From positions 1-39,545 of the IMG/VR virus record IMGVR_UViG_3300009136_000018: 39,545 bases of DNA; one strand, 5' to 3'. Every line of letters begins with the position of its first letter. The stretch's first letter is position 1. This DNA comes from a virus. A model generated the notes under the pieces. The model made no database searches and had not been told where the DNA came from. It was given only the letters and a program-made list of their open reading frames with translations. Of this stretch, positions 9,206-17,517 are shown piece by piece. The translations under genes and the position numbers were made by a program.

Positions 9206-9713
9206 TACTCGCACCTCCTAACTCTGGCGTGTCATAGCGTGGCTCGAAGCCAGCCGCCCACTCTGGTTTCGGCTGCACCTCCACCTTCTTCGCCTTGTAC
9301 CACTTGACCATGCCGATCACGTCTTGCTGCTGTGGACCGTAGCGCGCCTTCACGTGCTCATCGACGAAGCCGAGCAGCTGCATCCACTTGTGCTGGTCCT
9401 CGTCGAAGGCCTGCGCATTGCAGCGGTGCACACCGTACACCTGGCAGTAGTCTTCGATGACCTTGCGTGTGTCGCGCACCAGGGTGAGCGCATGCGTCCC
9501 CGACTCGGGGTGCACCAGGCTCCAGATGTCGGCGACACCAGGCCACAGCATCGCGCTGCCCATGCACACCAGCACGTTGTCGTCGTCGTCGGTCAGCGTG
9601 ACGGCGTGGTCGCTCAAGATGATGAGCGCATCGAACCATTGCCGCTGCAGCTGCTCGGCACGGCGTGGGATCTGGTCCACATCTCCAGTCTGATAAGCGC
9701 GCACTTTGGTCAT
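9192..9713 (-). CDS. gp13-like / DUF2833-type protein (GNAT-fold appearance)
   Basis: 173 residues. It has the layout of the T7 gp13 / DUF2833 group: an opening about a short-range constraint (VRAYQTGDVDQI), a strand pair with VLVCMGSAMLWPGVADIW, then HALTLVRDTRKVIEDYCQ and the closing KWMQLLGFVDEHVKARYG, which resembles the end of an acetyltransferase fold. It sits directly after the gp12-like nozzle gene (ATG overlaps that stop by 4 nt) and before the ejection proteins, as in T7. In T7, gp13 is needed for virion assembly. Whether this one binds acetyl-CoA is not visible from the sequence. Confidence 0.68.
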   Translation of the reverse strand: MTKVRAYQTGDVDQIPRRAEQLQRQWFDALIILSDHAVTLTDDDDNVLVCMGSAMLWPGVADIWSLVHPESGTHALTLVRDTRKVIEDYCQVYGVHRCNAQAFDEDQHKWMQLLGFVDEHVKARYGPQQQDVIGMVKWYKAKKVEVQPKPEWAAGFEPRYDTPELGGASNEPA

Positions 9714-11893
9714 ACGTGTTGCGTGTCCGTTTTGCCGAAGAGACCGAGCACCTGCACGTCCTTCGGTACATCCTCGTACACCTCGACACGACCGAAGAGA
9801 TCGTAGCCGAGGTCCATGACTTTAACGTCCGTGCTCTCCAGCGGCTCGGGCGTGTCCATCGGTGTCGACGGTGTCCGGTCGGGTGGTCGCACACCGTTCA
9901 GGAAGGGCCGCGTCGAGGTCAGCAGTCGAATGTAGATCTCGACGTTGCGCCTGAGCGTGCCCTGCGCCGTGCCGGCCCGGTTGCCGCCGGTCTTCGGTAG
10001 CGTGAGCAACAGGCACGGTGCTTTCAACCCGATCTTGAAGTTGTAGCCCTCGCGCTGCGTCTCGATGGCGCCACCGCTTACCGTGGTGTCGGGGTCGACA
10101 GCGTCGTCCACGAGCACCGTGACGATCTCGCCTTCGAGGTGGTCGAGCCCTGTCACCGTCGTGGTGAGGTCGGGCAGCGTGTACTCCACCCACGACTCCT
10201 GATACACGTTTTGCGTCAGGTCCATCTCTTCGAGGTAGATCTTCGGCTCGCCGTCGATGATGCGCCGGGTGACCGCGACCACCAGGTCGATGCCCTGGAA
10301 GTTCAGCGGCGCGATGTCGAGTATCTCGGCGGGGAACTCGCGCACCTCGCGCTCGCCTGGGTCGCTGACGATGGGCCCGGTGTTGCCCACCTCGTGCTGA
10401 TGCCAGCCGACAATCTCCAGGCTGCGCTCGTAGGTGCTGCCGGCCAGCGTGCCGTTCTCGCGCAGAATCCAGATGACTTGCTCCGGGTCACGGGCGAAGG
10501 CGATGCGGGTGGCGCGCAGGCCGAAGCCCTTCAGGATGTGCTCCGAGGGGAACGTCAGGTCGATGGCGATCCAGCCCTGCTCGATGAAGCTCTGCTGCTC
10601 GGCCCTGAGCTTCGTGCGGTCTGCGGTGATGTACAGCACCTGGTCACCGATCTCGGCAGACTGAATGAACGTCGAGCCGAAGGCAGACTGTTGCACCACC
10701 TCCACGTCGCCGGTCTTCAGGATCCCTTGCGACGAGGTGACGATGTTCTCCTGGTTCTCGGTCGCCACCAGGAACTCGCGCACGCCCTGCATCCACTGGA
10801 TGGCACCGCGCTGGTTCAGCTCCCACGAGATGGCATCGGCGGGGTTGGCGCCTTCGAGGAAGTTGCGGTACTGCGCCGACACCGAGCCCCAGATGGCACC
10901 GGGGCGATCGGGCGTGCGTGCGAACCAACTGCGCCCCTGGAAAAAGCCCACCACACCGGGAAAGTTCGAGCCCGTCCACTCTGCCGGCGCGTCCGACAGC
11001 GGTATCGTCTGGAAGGTGAAGGTCGCCGTCGTCAGGTCGAGCAGCAGCTCGTAGGGGTCGTGGTTCTCCTGCACCAGGAAGATGGTCTCCTCATTCGGTG
11101 GCAGGGCAAACTGAATCTCGCCTATCTCACGCTCGGTCCACTCGGTGACGAAGGTCACGGCACCTGCGCCGGCGTCGTCCAGCAGCTGGATGTTGTCGAG
11201 CACGAAGTGTCCCGACCCCGCGGTCATCTCGAAGCGGATCCACACCGCACCCAGCGCGAGGACAAGGCCACCAACCACCAGTTGTGGGTTCGAGTCGGTC
11301 TGCATGTCGAGGATGTCGGCGAGCCCTTGCGCACTGCCGATCATAATGCGGCACAAGGCGCCCGAGCCCGGCACCTGGTTCACGAACTTGCCACTGAACG
11401 TGTGGGTGCCTGCCGTGAGCGCTGTCATCTCCTGCTCGATGAACGCAGTCGACCCACCTTGTGCGGTGGCGTTGAGTTCGGCACCACGCTGCTCTGCGTT
11501 GTAGCCCACCCTGCCGGCGTTCGTGGTGAGCAGCAGCCACGCCGTCAGCTCCTCGAAGAAGTCACCGTCCTCGACGATGTTGTTGTCGACCGCGGGACCG
11601 TTCAGGTTGTAGATGTCCATGCGCAGGTGCGTCAGCACCAGGATGAAGGTGACGTTCTCGCTCAGGTCGAAGGGGATGATGCGCGCAGGTTGCTGCTCGT
11701 CGATGGCGCCCACGTCGGCCAGGTCGGCAATGAACCGGAACGCCGTGCGGCGCTTCGCTGGGCCCTGCGAGAGCGCGACGAAGTTGCGCATGATCTCGGT
11801 GCCCTTCTGATAGACAGGCGAGTCTTCTTGGGCGTACACCCTCGGGCTGATTTCGCCGGCACTGAACGATGACTGGATCGGGTAGTACGGCAT
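9710..11893 (-). CDS. Tail tubular protein B / nozzle (gp12-like)
   Basis: 727 residues. The start YPIQSSFSAGEISPRVYAQ ... EIMRNFVALSQGPAKRRT is the typical opening of podovirus nozzle proteins: SFxxGExSP, a later N-terminal MxNFxxxxxGPxxRR, and FRFIADL. The rest is beta-rich, with repeated segments suited to a propeller, for example YITADRTKLRAEQQ and PEQVIWILRENGTLAGSTYE. The length is close to that of T7 gp12 (about 790). It forms the lower part of the tail and the docking site for fibres. It lies 4 nt after the LamG-type gene and overlaps the gp13-like gene by 4 nt. Confidence 0.88.
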   Translation of the reverse strand: MPYYPIQSSFSAGEISPRVYAQEDSPVYQKGTEIMRNFVALSQGPAKRRTAFRFIADLADVGAIDEQQPARIIPFDLSENVTFILVLTHLRMDIYNLNGPAVDNNIVEDGDFFEELTAWLLLTTNAGRVGYNAEQRGAELNATAQGGSTAFIEQEMTALTAGTHTFSGKFVNQVPGSGALCRIMIGSAQGLADILDMQTDSNPQLVVGGLVLALGAVWIRFEMTAGSGHFVLDNIQLLDDAGAGAVTFVTEWTEREIGEIQFALPPNEETIFLVQENHDPYELLLDLTTATFTFQTIPLSDAPAEWTGSNFPGVVGFFQGRSWFARTPDRPGAIWGSVSAQYRNFLEGANPADAISWELNQRGAIQWMQGVREFLVATENQENIVTSSQGILKTGDVEVVQQSAFGSTFIQSAEIGDQVLYITADRTKLRAEQQSFIEQGWIAIDLTFPSEHILKGFGLRATRIAFARDPEQVIWILRENGTLAGSTYERSLEIVGWHQHEVGNTGPIVSDPGEREVREFPAEILDIAPLNFQGIDLVVAVTRRIIDGEPKIYLEEMDLTQNVYQESWVEYTLPDLTTTVTGLDHLEGEIVTVLVDDAVDPDTTVSGGAIETQREGYNFKIGLKAPCLLLTLPKTGGNRAGTAQGTLRRNVEIYIRLLTSTRPFLNGVRPPDRTPSTPMDTPEPLESTDVKVMDLGYDLFGRVEVYEDVPKDVQVLGLFGKTDTQHV

Positions 11894-11897
11894 GTCA

Positions 11898-13598
11898 TCA
11901 GGCTGGCAGCGTGAGCCCAGTCACCCAGTCGGCGTACTGTACGAGCATGGCGCGCTCCTCGACGCTGGGCAGCTGGTCGTAGCACCCTGCCTGCAGCGTC
12001 GAACCGAAGACCGCTGCCAAGGTGATGGTGTTGGGCACCGGGACCGGCACGTAAGGCTCGACCACCGACACCTCGGCAGCACCCGAGACCTTCGTGCGCC
12101 CGTTGTTGCCAGAGTCGTTGCCGCTGTACTGCAGCACATGCTCGCCGGCACCCGTGATGCGCCCCTGGTTCACTACCTGGGTGCCGAGGATGGCTTCGTA
12201 GGGATCCGGCGGCGTGAAATCCTGGCGAGCACGGTTGCCGTAGTGCGCGTTCGCCCCACCGAAGTTCGCCCACGAGAACGACAGGTTGGTGACCGCTCCT
12301 GGGGACACGTCCTGCCGGGTGATGGCCCAGTTCATGATCCCGGCGGCGTCACCGGGCGTTACCGTCCACGCCGTCTGCGCGATGCCGGCGTTGACGATGG
12401 CGCTATCCGCGCCCATGAGGCCGGTCGCTGCATCGAGCACCCAGCTCGGTGCCGAGCCACCGATGAGATCTTGCGCGTCGGCGCCGACATAGCCCTTGTC
12501 GTCGGCTCGCTTGATGGGCGTTCCCGGCGTGATGGCGATGGTGCCAGCGGTGTCGGCCCACAGTGTGGAGCCGTCGTTGAAGTCCCAGAAGTGACGCAGG
12601 TGGGTCTCGGCAGGGAGCCCACGCTGCAGCGGCATGGCCCCGTACTTCGCGTCGAAGTAGGTGGTCAGTGCGAACGGCTGCGGCTGCTGGTTCGAGTAGA
12701 CGAGCACCTCGCCCACCTGGCCCTCGATGCCGCCGATGTTCATGGTGGCGCCGCCGGCCACGGGGTTGTACCCGGTGAGCCCCGCGACGATGGAAGCGCC
12801 GGCCACCTGGTGGTCGTAGAACGCACCCGTGATGGAGCCGATGACCCACACCCACTGGTTCTCGATGACTGCCTTGCCGGCGTTCACGAAGTTGCCGGGG
12901 TCGCCCGATGTCGCCACCTCCCACCCGAACCCGGAATCGTTGGCGCGAATGGTGTGCTGCGTGACAGCGGCTTCGATCCACTCGACCACCGCTTGAGTCG
13001 CCACCGAGGCGCCGATCTTCACAGCCACCGCGATGGTGATGCCGCCGGCGTTCGATGGGTTGGTGAGCACCGTCGACAGCGGTGAGCCGATGGCCGCCGA
13101 GTCGAGCACCTGCAGACCGTTGATCTGGTCGGTGCGCAGCACCGGCACGGCGCCGGCATCGATCATGGCCTGACCGTCGGTGCCCTTGTTGGTCACGTTG
13201 CGGATGGACTGCCCGTCGAGCGCCTGCGTGGTCCCGCCGACATCGGAGAACACCGTCGCCGCATCGGTGAAGTCCCACCAGTGCAGCAGGTTGACAGGAT
13301 CCGGCGGCGATGGCGCGACCGGACCCAGCGTTGCGTTCAGCCAGTAGTGACGCCAGTACTCGTTGTAGTCCTCCGACGGTGGCGCGCCCACCACCGAGAT
13401 GATGTATTGCACGGCTCGGTCGTTGAACTGCCCCGGCGGGATGGCAGCGGCGTCGAACACCTCCCACCAGCCATCGACGATGCTGCCCGAGGTGGCGCCG
13501 AGCGCCTGCACCCACAGCAGCTCCAGGTCGTTGACGTGCCCGGTGGCCGCGAGCTGCGTCTGCAGGGTGGCGAGCTTTGCGTCTTGGAGTGTGGTCAT
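11898..13598 (-). CDS. LamG/concanavalin-like structural protein with internal duplication
   Basis: 566 residues from ATG 13598, which overlaps the stop of the gp11-like gene (ATGA). An upstream in-frame start at 13697 lies inside the previous gene and was discarded. Residues 1-90 are helical. Two similar beta-sandwich units follow: one opens LLHWWDFTDAATVFSDVGGT (about residue 104), the other LRHFWDFNDGSTLWADTAGT (about residue 350). Each ends with a WVTG- or DAKYG-like segment, as in LamG (laminin G / lectin-like) domains of phage tail and adhesin proteins. It is likely a tail-surface or adhesion protein. The place between tail-tube genes gp11 and gp12 is unusual, because adhesins normally lie after the nozzle or fibre. 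Confidence 0.65.
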   Translation of the reverse strand: MTTLQDAKLATLQTQLAATGHVNDLELLWVQALGATSGSIVDGWWEVFDAAAIPPGQFNDRAVQYIISVVGAPPSEDYNEYWRHYWLNATLGPVAPSPPDPVNLLHWWDFTDAATVFSDVGGTTQALDGQSIRNVTNKGTDGQAMIDAGAVPVLRTDQINGLQVLDSAAIGSPLSTVLTNPSNAGGITIAVAVKIGASVATQAVVEWIEAAVTQHTIRANDSGFGWEVATSGDPGNFVNAGKAVIENQWVWVIGSITGAFYDHQVAGASIVAGLTGYNPVAGGATMNIGGIEGQVGEVLVYSNQQPQPFALTTYFDAKYGAMPLQRGLPAETHLRHFWDFNDGSTLWADTAGTIAITPGTPIKRADDKGYVGADAQDLIGGSAPSWVLDAATGLMGADSAIVNAGIAQTAWTVTPGDAAGIMNWAITRQDVSPGAVTNLSFSWANFGGANAHYGNRARQDFTPPDPYEAILGTQVVNQGRITGAGEHVLQYSGNDSGNNGRTKVSGAAEVSVVEPYVPVPVPNTITLAAVFGSTLQAGCYDQLPSVEERAMLVQYADWVTGLTLPA

Positions 13599-14251
13599 CG
13601 GACTCGGGTGATCGCTTCGCTGCGCTTCATCTCCATCTTGCCCTGGATACCGTCCATGGCCGATGCCCTCTGGAGCTTCTGCTCGTAGAGTGTCCACATG
13701 TCGCGCTGCAGGGTGCGGTTCTGCGTGAGCGGGATAGCGAGGTCAGCGGCGATGCGCTGCGCCAGGCACTGGACGAAGCTCGGCGAGTACAGGCCGATGT
13801 TGGTCACGCGCCAGATGACACGCAGGAACACCGAGTCGACGTTGGCGAGCAGCACCTTGCCAGTCGCGGTGGTCTCTTCGAGAGACTCGACTCGGAACGT
13901 CGACAGCTGCGGCTGCTGGTCGGGGCCCTCGGCCCTGCCACCCAGCCCGGTGCCAATCAGCGTGTCGTTGCTGTCACCGAAGCGCGTGTCGGGGACGTTG
14001 AGGATGCGGATGACATCGGGCGGTATCAGGAACTGGTTGGTGTACCCGTAGACTGGCTCCACCACCGTCGGCGTCAACCTGATGCGGCGAACGCAGAACG
14101 TCCACTCGCGCTCTTCGAGCACTGCATCGCGGATGTCGGGGTAGTTCGCCTTGCACAGCGCAGCCTCCTTGTTGTCATCGTTCAAGGAGATGATCAGGTT
14201 CGCACCGAGCCACCCCAGTGCCTGATTGCAGATAGACACCTGGGAGGCCAT
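13595..14251 (-). CDS. Tail tubular protein A / adaptor (gp11-like)
   Basis: 218 residues. The N-terminus QVSICNQALGWLGANLIISL followed by CKANYPDIRDAVLEEREWTFC is characteristic of T7 gp11-like adaptors (xxxNxAL..LG, then YxxxRxxxLxxxxWxFA). The middle has YGYTNQFLIPPDVIRILNV, also conserved in the family (YxxPxDxxRxxxV). The length is similar to T7 gp11 (196). It joins portal and nozzle in the short tail. The stop overlaps the start of the LamG-type gene by 4 nt. Confidence 0.88.
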   Translation of the reverse strand: MASQVSICNQALGWLGANLIISLNDDNKEAALCKANYPDIRDAVLEEREWTFCVRRIRLTPTVVEPVYGYTNQFLIPPDVIRILNVPDTRFGDSNDTLIGTGLGGRAEGPDQQPQLSTFRVESLEETTATGKVLLANVDSVFLRVIWRVTNIGLYSPSFVQCLAQRIAADLAIPLTQNRTLQRDMWTLYEQKLQRASAMDGIQGKMEMKRSEAITRVR

Positions 14252-14261
14252 GGGCTACTCC

Positions 14262-14567
14262 CTACGCGCTATCGGCTTGTGCTGCTTCCGCGTTCGCTCT
14301 ACGAGTCGCTGCTGCCTTCTGTGCCGACTGCCGGCGCTTCGCCTTCGCCGCGCTCTCTTCGTCTTTGGCGATCTTGTCTTCGAGGTGCAACACGTTCTCG
14401 GCTTCGCGAATCGACTCGCGCACCTCGGCCTCGTTCTCCTCGGTGAATGCCTTCACGACACCCAGCTCGATGTTGTACGACGCAGCGATCGCTTCGGGCG
14501 TGTGGCCCTCGCGCAGGTGCCTCTGCACCTTGTTGATCATGGTGCGGTTGATAGCTTTCTTCGGCAT
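14262..14567 (-). CDS. Small helical protein with HTH-like segment, unknown function
   Basis: 101 residues. Residues 20-45 (REGHTPEAIAASYNIELGVV) read like a helix-turn-helix of the homeodomain-like type. The remainder is highly charged and helical and ends in an Ala/Lys/Arg-rich tail. It lies within the head-to-tail region, 8 nt after the 138-residue gene and 10 nt before gp11. A structural accessory or DNA-binding head protein is possible. I do not recognise the family. Confidence 0.6.
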   Translation of the reverse strand: MPKKAINRTMINKVQRHLREGHTPEAIAASYNIELGVVKAFTEENEAEVRESIREAENVLHLEDKIAKDEESAAKAKRRQSAQKAAATRRANAEAAQADSA

Positions 14568-14575
14568 GTCGCCTC

Positions 14576-14992
14576 CTACTGCAGTTTGAAGTGGTCCTCG
14601 AACAGTCGCTCGCGAGCCTTGTTGTACATGCCCTTCACGAGCTGGCTGTTGTGCGGTAGGTTCGTGAACCCGGAATCGTAGAACACCGCGGCGTCAGTCT
14701 CGGCGAGTGCCGGCGTGGCGGCGCCCTCGCTGAACTCGACGTTCGCCTTGCCGAGACGCACCTCGCCTGAGCCAGTCGACACAGCGGCGTCTGCCGGCAT
14801 CTGCGCCTCTTGCAGCACATCGAAGCCGGCGTCGAGCAGCGCTAGCACCTCCAACTGGTTCTGCGCTTCCACGTCGTCACCCACCCACAGCACAAGCTCG
14901 CCGGCACCGGGCACGAGGGCGCCTGCTCCGACGGTCGACAGGACCATGTCCTGCTTCGACTGGTTGTAGGTCGTCGCTACCTGTGTGCCCAT
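14576..14992 (-). CDS. Unknown head-region protein, 138 residues
   Basis: Starts at ATG 14992 with a strong AGGAGGGG site. The protein has an Ala/Gly/Val-rich N-terminal half (VLSTVGAGALVPGAGELVLW) and an acidic middle; it ends FTNLPHNSQLVKGMYNKAR. There is no signal peptide or known motif. Its place between capsid and adaptor suggests a head decoration, completion or stabilising protein, but this is only inferred from position. Confidence 0.6.
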   Translation of the reverse strand: MGTQVATTYNQSKQDMVLSTVGAGALVPGAGELVLWVGDDVEAQNQLEVLALLDAGFDVLQEAQMPADAAVSTGSGEVRLGKANVEFSEGAATPALAETDAAVFYDSGFTNLPHNSQLVKGMYNKARERLFEDHFKLQ

Positions 14993-15001
14993 GGTCCCCT
15001 C

Positions 15002-15217
15002 CTAAAGGGTGAAGTAGTGATTGAGAAACGCAGTGCCCTGGTCGATGCGGCTCTGCTGTGCGTCGCGATAGAAAATCAGGCGCGCCTCCTTGGCTGACCC
15101 CGGTATCGTGCTCTTCAGCGCAAGCTCGGCATTGAATGCCGCCACCTGGTTGACCAGGCGAAGGCGGATAGCCGCCACGTTGTCAGAGATCCATTCGGGG
15201 GGCGCGCCAATCGCCAC
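15002..15217 (-). CDS. Small head-region protein, 71 residues
   Basis: Starts with GTG at 15217, 2 nt after the stop of the gene before. It reads GAPPEWISDNVAAIRLRL ... EARLIFYRDAQQSRIDQGTAF and is mixed helical, with no Cys and no membrane segment. I do not recognise it. Coupled translation with the 70-residue neighbour and location in the head cluster suggest a structural or assembly accessory. Confidence 0.55.
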   Translation of the reverse strand: MAIGAPPEWISDNVAAIRLRLVNQVAAFNAELALKSTIPGSAKEARLIFYRDAQQSRIDQGTAFLNHYFTL

Positions 15218-15219
15218 GG

Positions 15220-15432
15220 CTAGTTGACTTCGTAGGCGTCGTAGTGAGCGATCCTCGCGGTATCGTTCGCCACCCGAGCAGTCATGTCGATCTCCTGCTG
15301 CTCCAGTCGAAGCTCGGTCTCGCTACCGGTCGGGTAGTAGCCTCGCTCCGCAGTGATGGCGGCCAGGCGCACGACGTTCCGCGTCTGGCGGTTCACGTCG
15401 TGGTTGTATTGGACTGTGTTGTTGTCAGCCAT
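15220..15432 (-). CDS. Small head-region protein, 70 residues
   Basis: First gene after the capsid. It starts at ATG 15432 and follows a GC-rich hairpin. The sequence is polar and helical (NRQTRNVVRLAAITAERGYY, LEQQEIDMTARVAND). No family is recognised. Confidence 0.55.
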   Translation of the reverse strand: MADNNTVQYNHDVNRQTRNVVRLAAITAERGYYPTGSETELRLEQQEIDMTARVANDTARIAHYDAYEVN

Positions 15433-15461
15433 GTTCGTACTCTCTCTTCAGCAAGGGGGAA

Positions 15462-15478
15462 GGGGGCAACGTGCCCCC
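15462..15478 (-). terminator. GC hairpin just after the capsid gene
   Basis: In the 68-nt gap after the capsid stop, GGGGGCA-CGT-TGCCCCC forms a perfect 7-bp stem with a 3-nt loop, followed on the minus strand by TTCCCCCTTGC. There is no uninterrupted U run, so it is a weak or partial intrinsic terminator. It could also be a 3' stabiliser that raises capsid mRNA over downstream genes, a common arrangement in phages. Confidence 0.55.
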
Positions 15479-15500
15479 GACCACCTAACGAGTTCAGCTC

Positions 15501-16373
15501 TTACGCAAGAGCATCCTTCACGTGCAGATTGACCATGTGTTCGTCTTCTACACGCACGCTGCCCATCGACCAGTATCCGTAGATACGCCACGCGAAACTC
15601 TTCGAGGGGTCTTCCGCCACTCGCACAGTGATGTCGCGAGCGATGTGCAGGCCAAGTGCCCTGCGGGTGAAGAACAAGCAGAACAGCTCGCCCGGTGCCG
15701 GCGCCAGCAAGCGCGTCGACATGATCCAGGTGAAGCCCATCCACGACGGCACGATGCCGTACTGCGACAGCTCGTCGAGCCCCTGTCGGACGTAGTCCTT
15801 CGAGGTCTGCTCGGTCAGCTGCATCAGCTTGCGCACCTGAGTCGGCCCCACGATTGCCACCTTGGGCACGTCGGGGTCGATGTCGTTCTGCATGAACAGC
15901 TCCTGCACCGCAGTGATGTCATCGAAGCTGATCGGCGCGGCGCCGGTTCCGATGGTCTGCGAAGCGGGGAGAGGCACAGCGCCACCGCTGCCGTCCGTTG
16001 CGTCACCCGTAGCGTTCTCGATGATCAAGTCATCGACAGCTCGGCGCAGGGACATCGCGATGTTCTGGGCGATGTTGGAGTTGGGGTCCACGAGCATCTG
16101 CACGATGTCTTCCTGCTCGGTCGCTTCGCCGGCATCGAACGTGCGAGTCAAGCTCACGCGCCGAGACCAGGGGAGTTCTTGAACAGGGGTGTCCTGCAGT
16201 ACAGTGGTCTTTTCGGATGCAACACCTGCACCGAGCCGTTCCCAGTTGTGCTTCTCGCTCTGCTCGGCGCGCTCCGTCACGTGTGAACGTAACTTTGTCG
16301 CAGCCTGCTGCGCGAGATGTCGAACAATCTGCTCGAAGGTCTCGATGTAGACGTTGGAGATGCTGGTAGCCAT
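15501..16373 (-). CDS. Major capsid protein
   Basis: 290 residues from ATG 16373 with AGGAGG about 9 nt upstream. It follows portal and scaffold and is the only gene of the cluster with its own promoter and structured leader. Features fitting an HK97-fold capsid subunit are an N-terminal helical arm (TFEQIVRHLAQQAATKLRSH), a central spine helix region (NIAQNIAMSLRRAVDDLIIE), a domain with FDDITAVQELFMQNDI and PKVAIVGPTQVRKLMQL, and a C-terminal strand set with SFAWRIYGYWSMGSVRVED. The length is somewhat short for T7 (345) but usual for other podovirus families. Confidence 0.85.
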   Translation of the reverse strand: MATSISNVYIETFEQIVRHLAQQAATKLRSHVTERAEQSEKHNWERLGAGVASEKTTVLQDTPVQELPWSRRVSLTRTFDAGEATEQEDIVQMLVDPNSNIAQNIAMSLRRAVDDLIIENATGDATDGSGGAVPLPASQTIGTGAAPISFDDITAVQELFMQNDIDPDVPKVAIVGPTQVRKLMQLTEQTSKDYVRQGLDELSQYGIVPSWMGFTWIMSTRLLAPAPGELFCLFFTRRALGLHIARDITVRVAEDPSKSFAWRIYGYWSMGSVRVEDEHMVNLHVKDALA

Positions 16374-16419
16374 GGGGCTGCCCTCCTACGATTTACACAA
16401 TGTCCTTCGCAGGGGTAAC

Positions 16420-16433
16420 CCGGTAGCAACCGG
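16420..16433 (-). other. Small hairpin in the capsid leader
   Basis: CCGGT-TGCT-ACCGG on the minus strand, about 45 nt upstream of the capsid start codon. It is short but perfectly paired. It may help to order the leader of the capsid transcript; no ribosome site is contained in it. Confidence 0.4.
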
Positions 16434-16475
16434 ACCCATTGCTTGCAGACGTAGCCTGGTCTGCCGGCAGGGGGC

Positions 16476-16504
16476 GAGGGGGCCGCGGTCGCGGTAGTCC
16501 CCTC
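16476..16504 (-). other. Strong hairpin in the capsid leader
   Basis: On the minus strand GAGGGG pairs with CCCCTC around an inner CCGC/GCGG stem with a GACC loop. It begins about 9 nt after the capsid promoter -10 box, so it lies at or near the 5' end of that transcript. It could protect the 5' end from decay or end readthrough from the scaffold gene. It lacks a U run. Confidence 0.5.
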
Positions 16505-16512
16505 TGGTGTGG

Positions 16513-16541
16513 TGTATAACGCCAGCGACCGCTGACTGCAA
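16513..16541 (-). promoter_or_regulatory. Sigma-70-like promoter for the capsid gene
   Basis: Minus-strand TTGCAG (16541..16536), 17-nt spacer, TATACA (16518..16513). It is located in the 170-nt gap between scaffold and capsid, directed toward the capsid. Four of six -35 and four of six -10 bases match the consensus at ideal spacing. It would give extra capsid expression on top of the late readthrough transcript. Confidence 0.6.
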
Positions 16542-16543
16542 CC

Positions 16544-17512
16544 CTATCCCAACCCTGCCCTGGCCGGCGCCTCCTGGCTGGCGGTCGGGTTCGCCTGTTT
16601 CATGTACTCCAGGTGCTTCGCCACCATCGAGCCGTGCTCGGGGTGGTGGCTGTCGAGGAAGGCAGGGTGCGCTCTCACCTCGGCTGCACGTGCGGCGGCT
16701 TCGGCAGGCGCCACGCCAGTCGGCTGGTTCCCTTCGCCAGTGCCCACCATCTGCATGCCCTCACCCAGCAGGCCATCAGCCATCTGGGCGAACATCTTCA
16801 CGATGTGCGGCGGCACGTTGTCGTTGGCAAGCTCGGTGCGGAACCCCTCGGTGTTGGCGTACTTGCTCACCAGGTGGTCGATCTTCTTCACCCTGTCGGG
16901 GTAGGTGACGCCCCACTCGGCCTTCAGTCCGTTGAGCGCTTCGTCGTGCGTGCCCTTCATGGCGCCGACCGTGGCGAGCTGGTACTCGTTGAACTTCTTG
17001 TAGATGCCGTCGGCCTGGGCCTGCGTCATGTCGAGGTCGTTGGCCCAGGTGCGGTACTGCGCGGTCATCGCCTCGTCGAGGTCGCCACCCTCTGGCGGGG
17101 TGAACTGGTAGCCGTTGCCGTCCTCGGGTGCGCCGAGCTTGCGCTGCAGTGCCTTGATCTGCGCCGGGTCTTCGGCGTCAGGCATGTAGTAGACGCCGGG
17201 CACACGCTCTGCGAGCTTCGCATGGAACGCCGTGCGGTCCTCGACAGTGGCTTCGGGGCCTGGGATGCGCAGGCTGTCGCCCTGGTAGGCCTTCAGATCT
17301 TGAGCCGTCTTAACGAACGTCGCAAAGTCTGGTGCTTCCTTGACCATCGTCGGCAGCGCATCGGCAGCGTCGCCGGCGAGCGGCACGTACCATGGAGTGC
17401 CCGGTCCTGGGCCGCCACCACCTGCCGGTGGGAGACCACCGCCTGGGCCACCGCCACCACCGGCGCCATCACCACCTTCGCCCTGCATTACTGGATACCG
17501 AGTTGTCCACAT
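16544..17512 (-). CDS. Scaffolding protein
   Basis: 322 residues from ATG 17512, with GGTGGAG upstream; an earlier in-frame start at 17554 lies inside the previous gene. The N-terminus is a flexible Gly/Pro-rich arm (about residues 10-40). The rest is acidic and helical, containing FVKTAQDLKAYQGDSLRIPG, TAFHAKLAERVPG, FNEYQLATVGAMKGTHDEAL and LKAEWGVTYPDRVKKI, a pattern of podovirus scaffolds that lie between portal and capsid. It guides procapsid assembly and leaves before packaging. No protease motif was seen. Confidence 0.75.
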   Translation of the reverse strand: MWTTRYPVMQGEGGDGAGGGGGPGGGLPPAGGGGPGPGTPWYVPLAGDAADALPTMVKEAPDFATFVKTAQDLKAYQGDSLRIPGPEATVEDRTAFHAKLAERVPGVYYMPDAEDPAQIKALQRKLGAPEDGNGYQFTPPEGGDLDEAMTAQYRTWANDLDMTQAQADGIYKKFNEYQLATVGAMKGTHDEALNGLKAEWGVTYPDRVKKIDHLVSKYANTEGFRTELANDNVPPHIVKMFAQMADGLLGEGMQMVGTGEGNQPTGVAPAEAAARAAEVRAHPAFLDSHHPEHGSMVAKHLEYMKQANPTASQEAPARAGLG

Positions 17513-17517
17513 GTTGT

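Noticed and set aside
12403-13515. 370-residue minus-strand frame within the LamG gene
   Set aside because: Low-complexity Arg/His/Gly translation; it is the shifted frame of the LamG-type gene.
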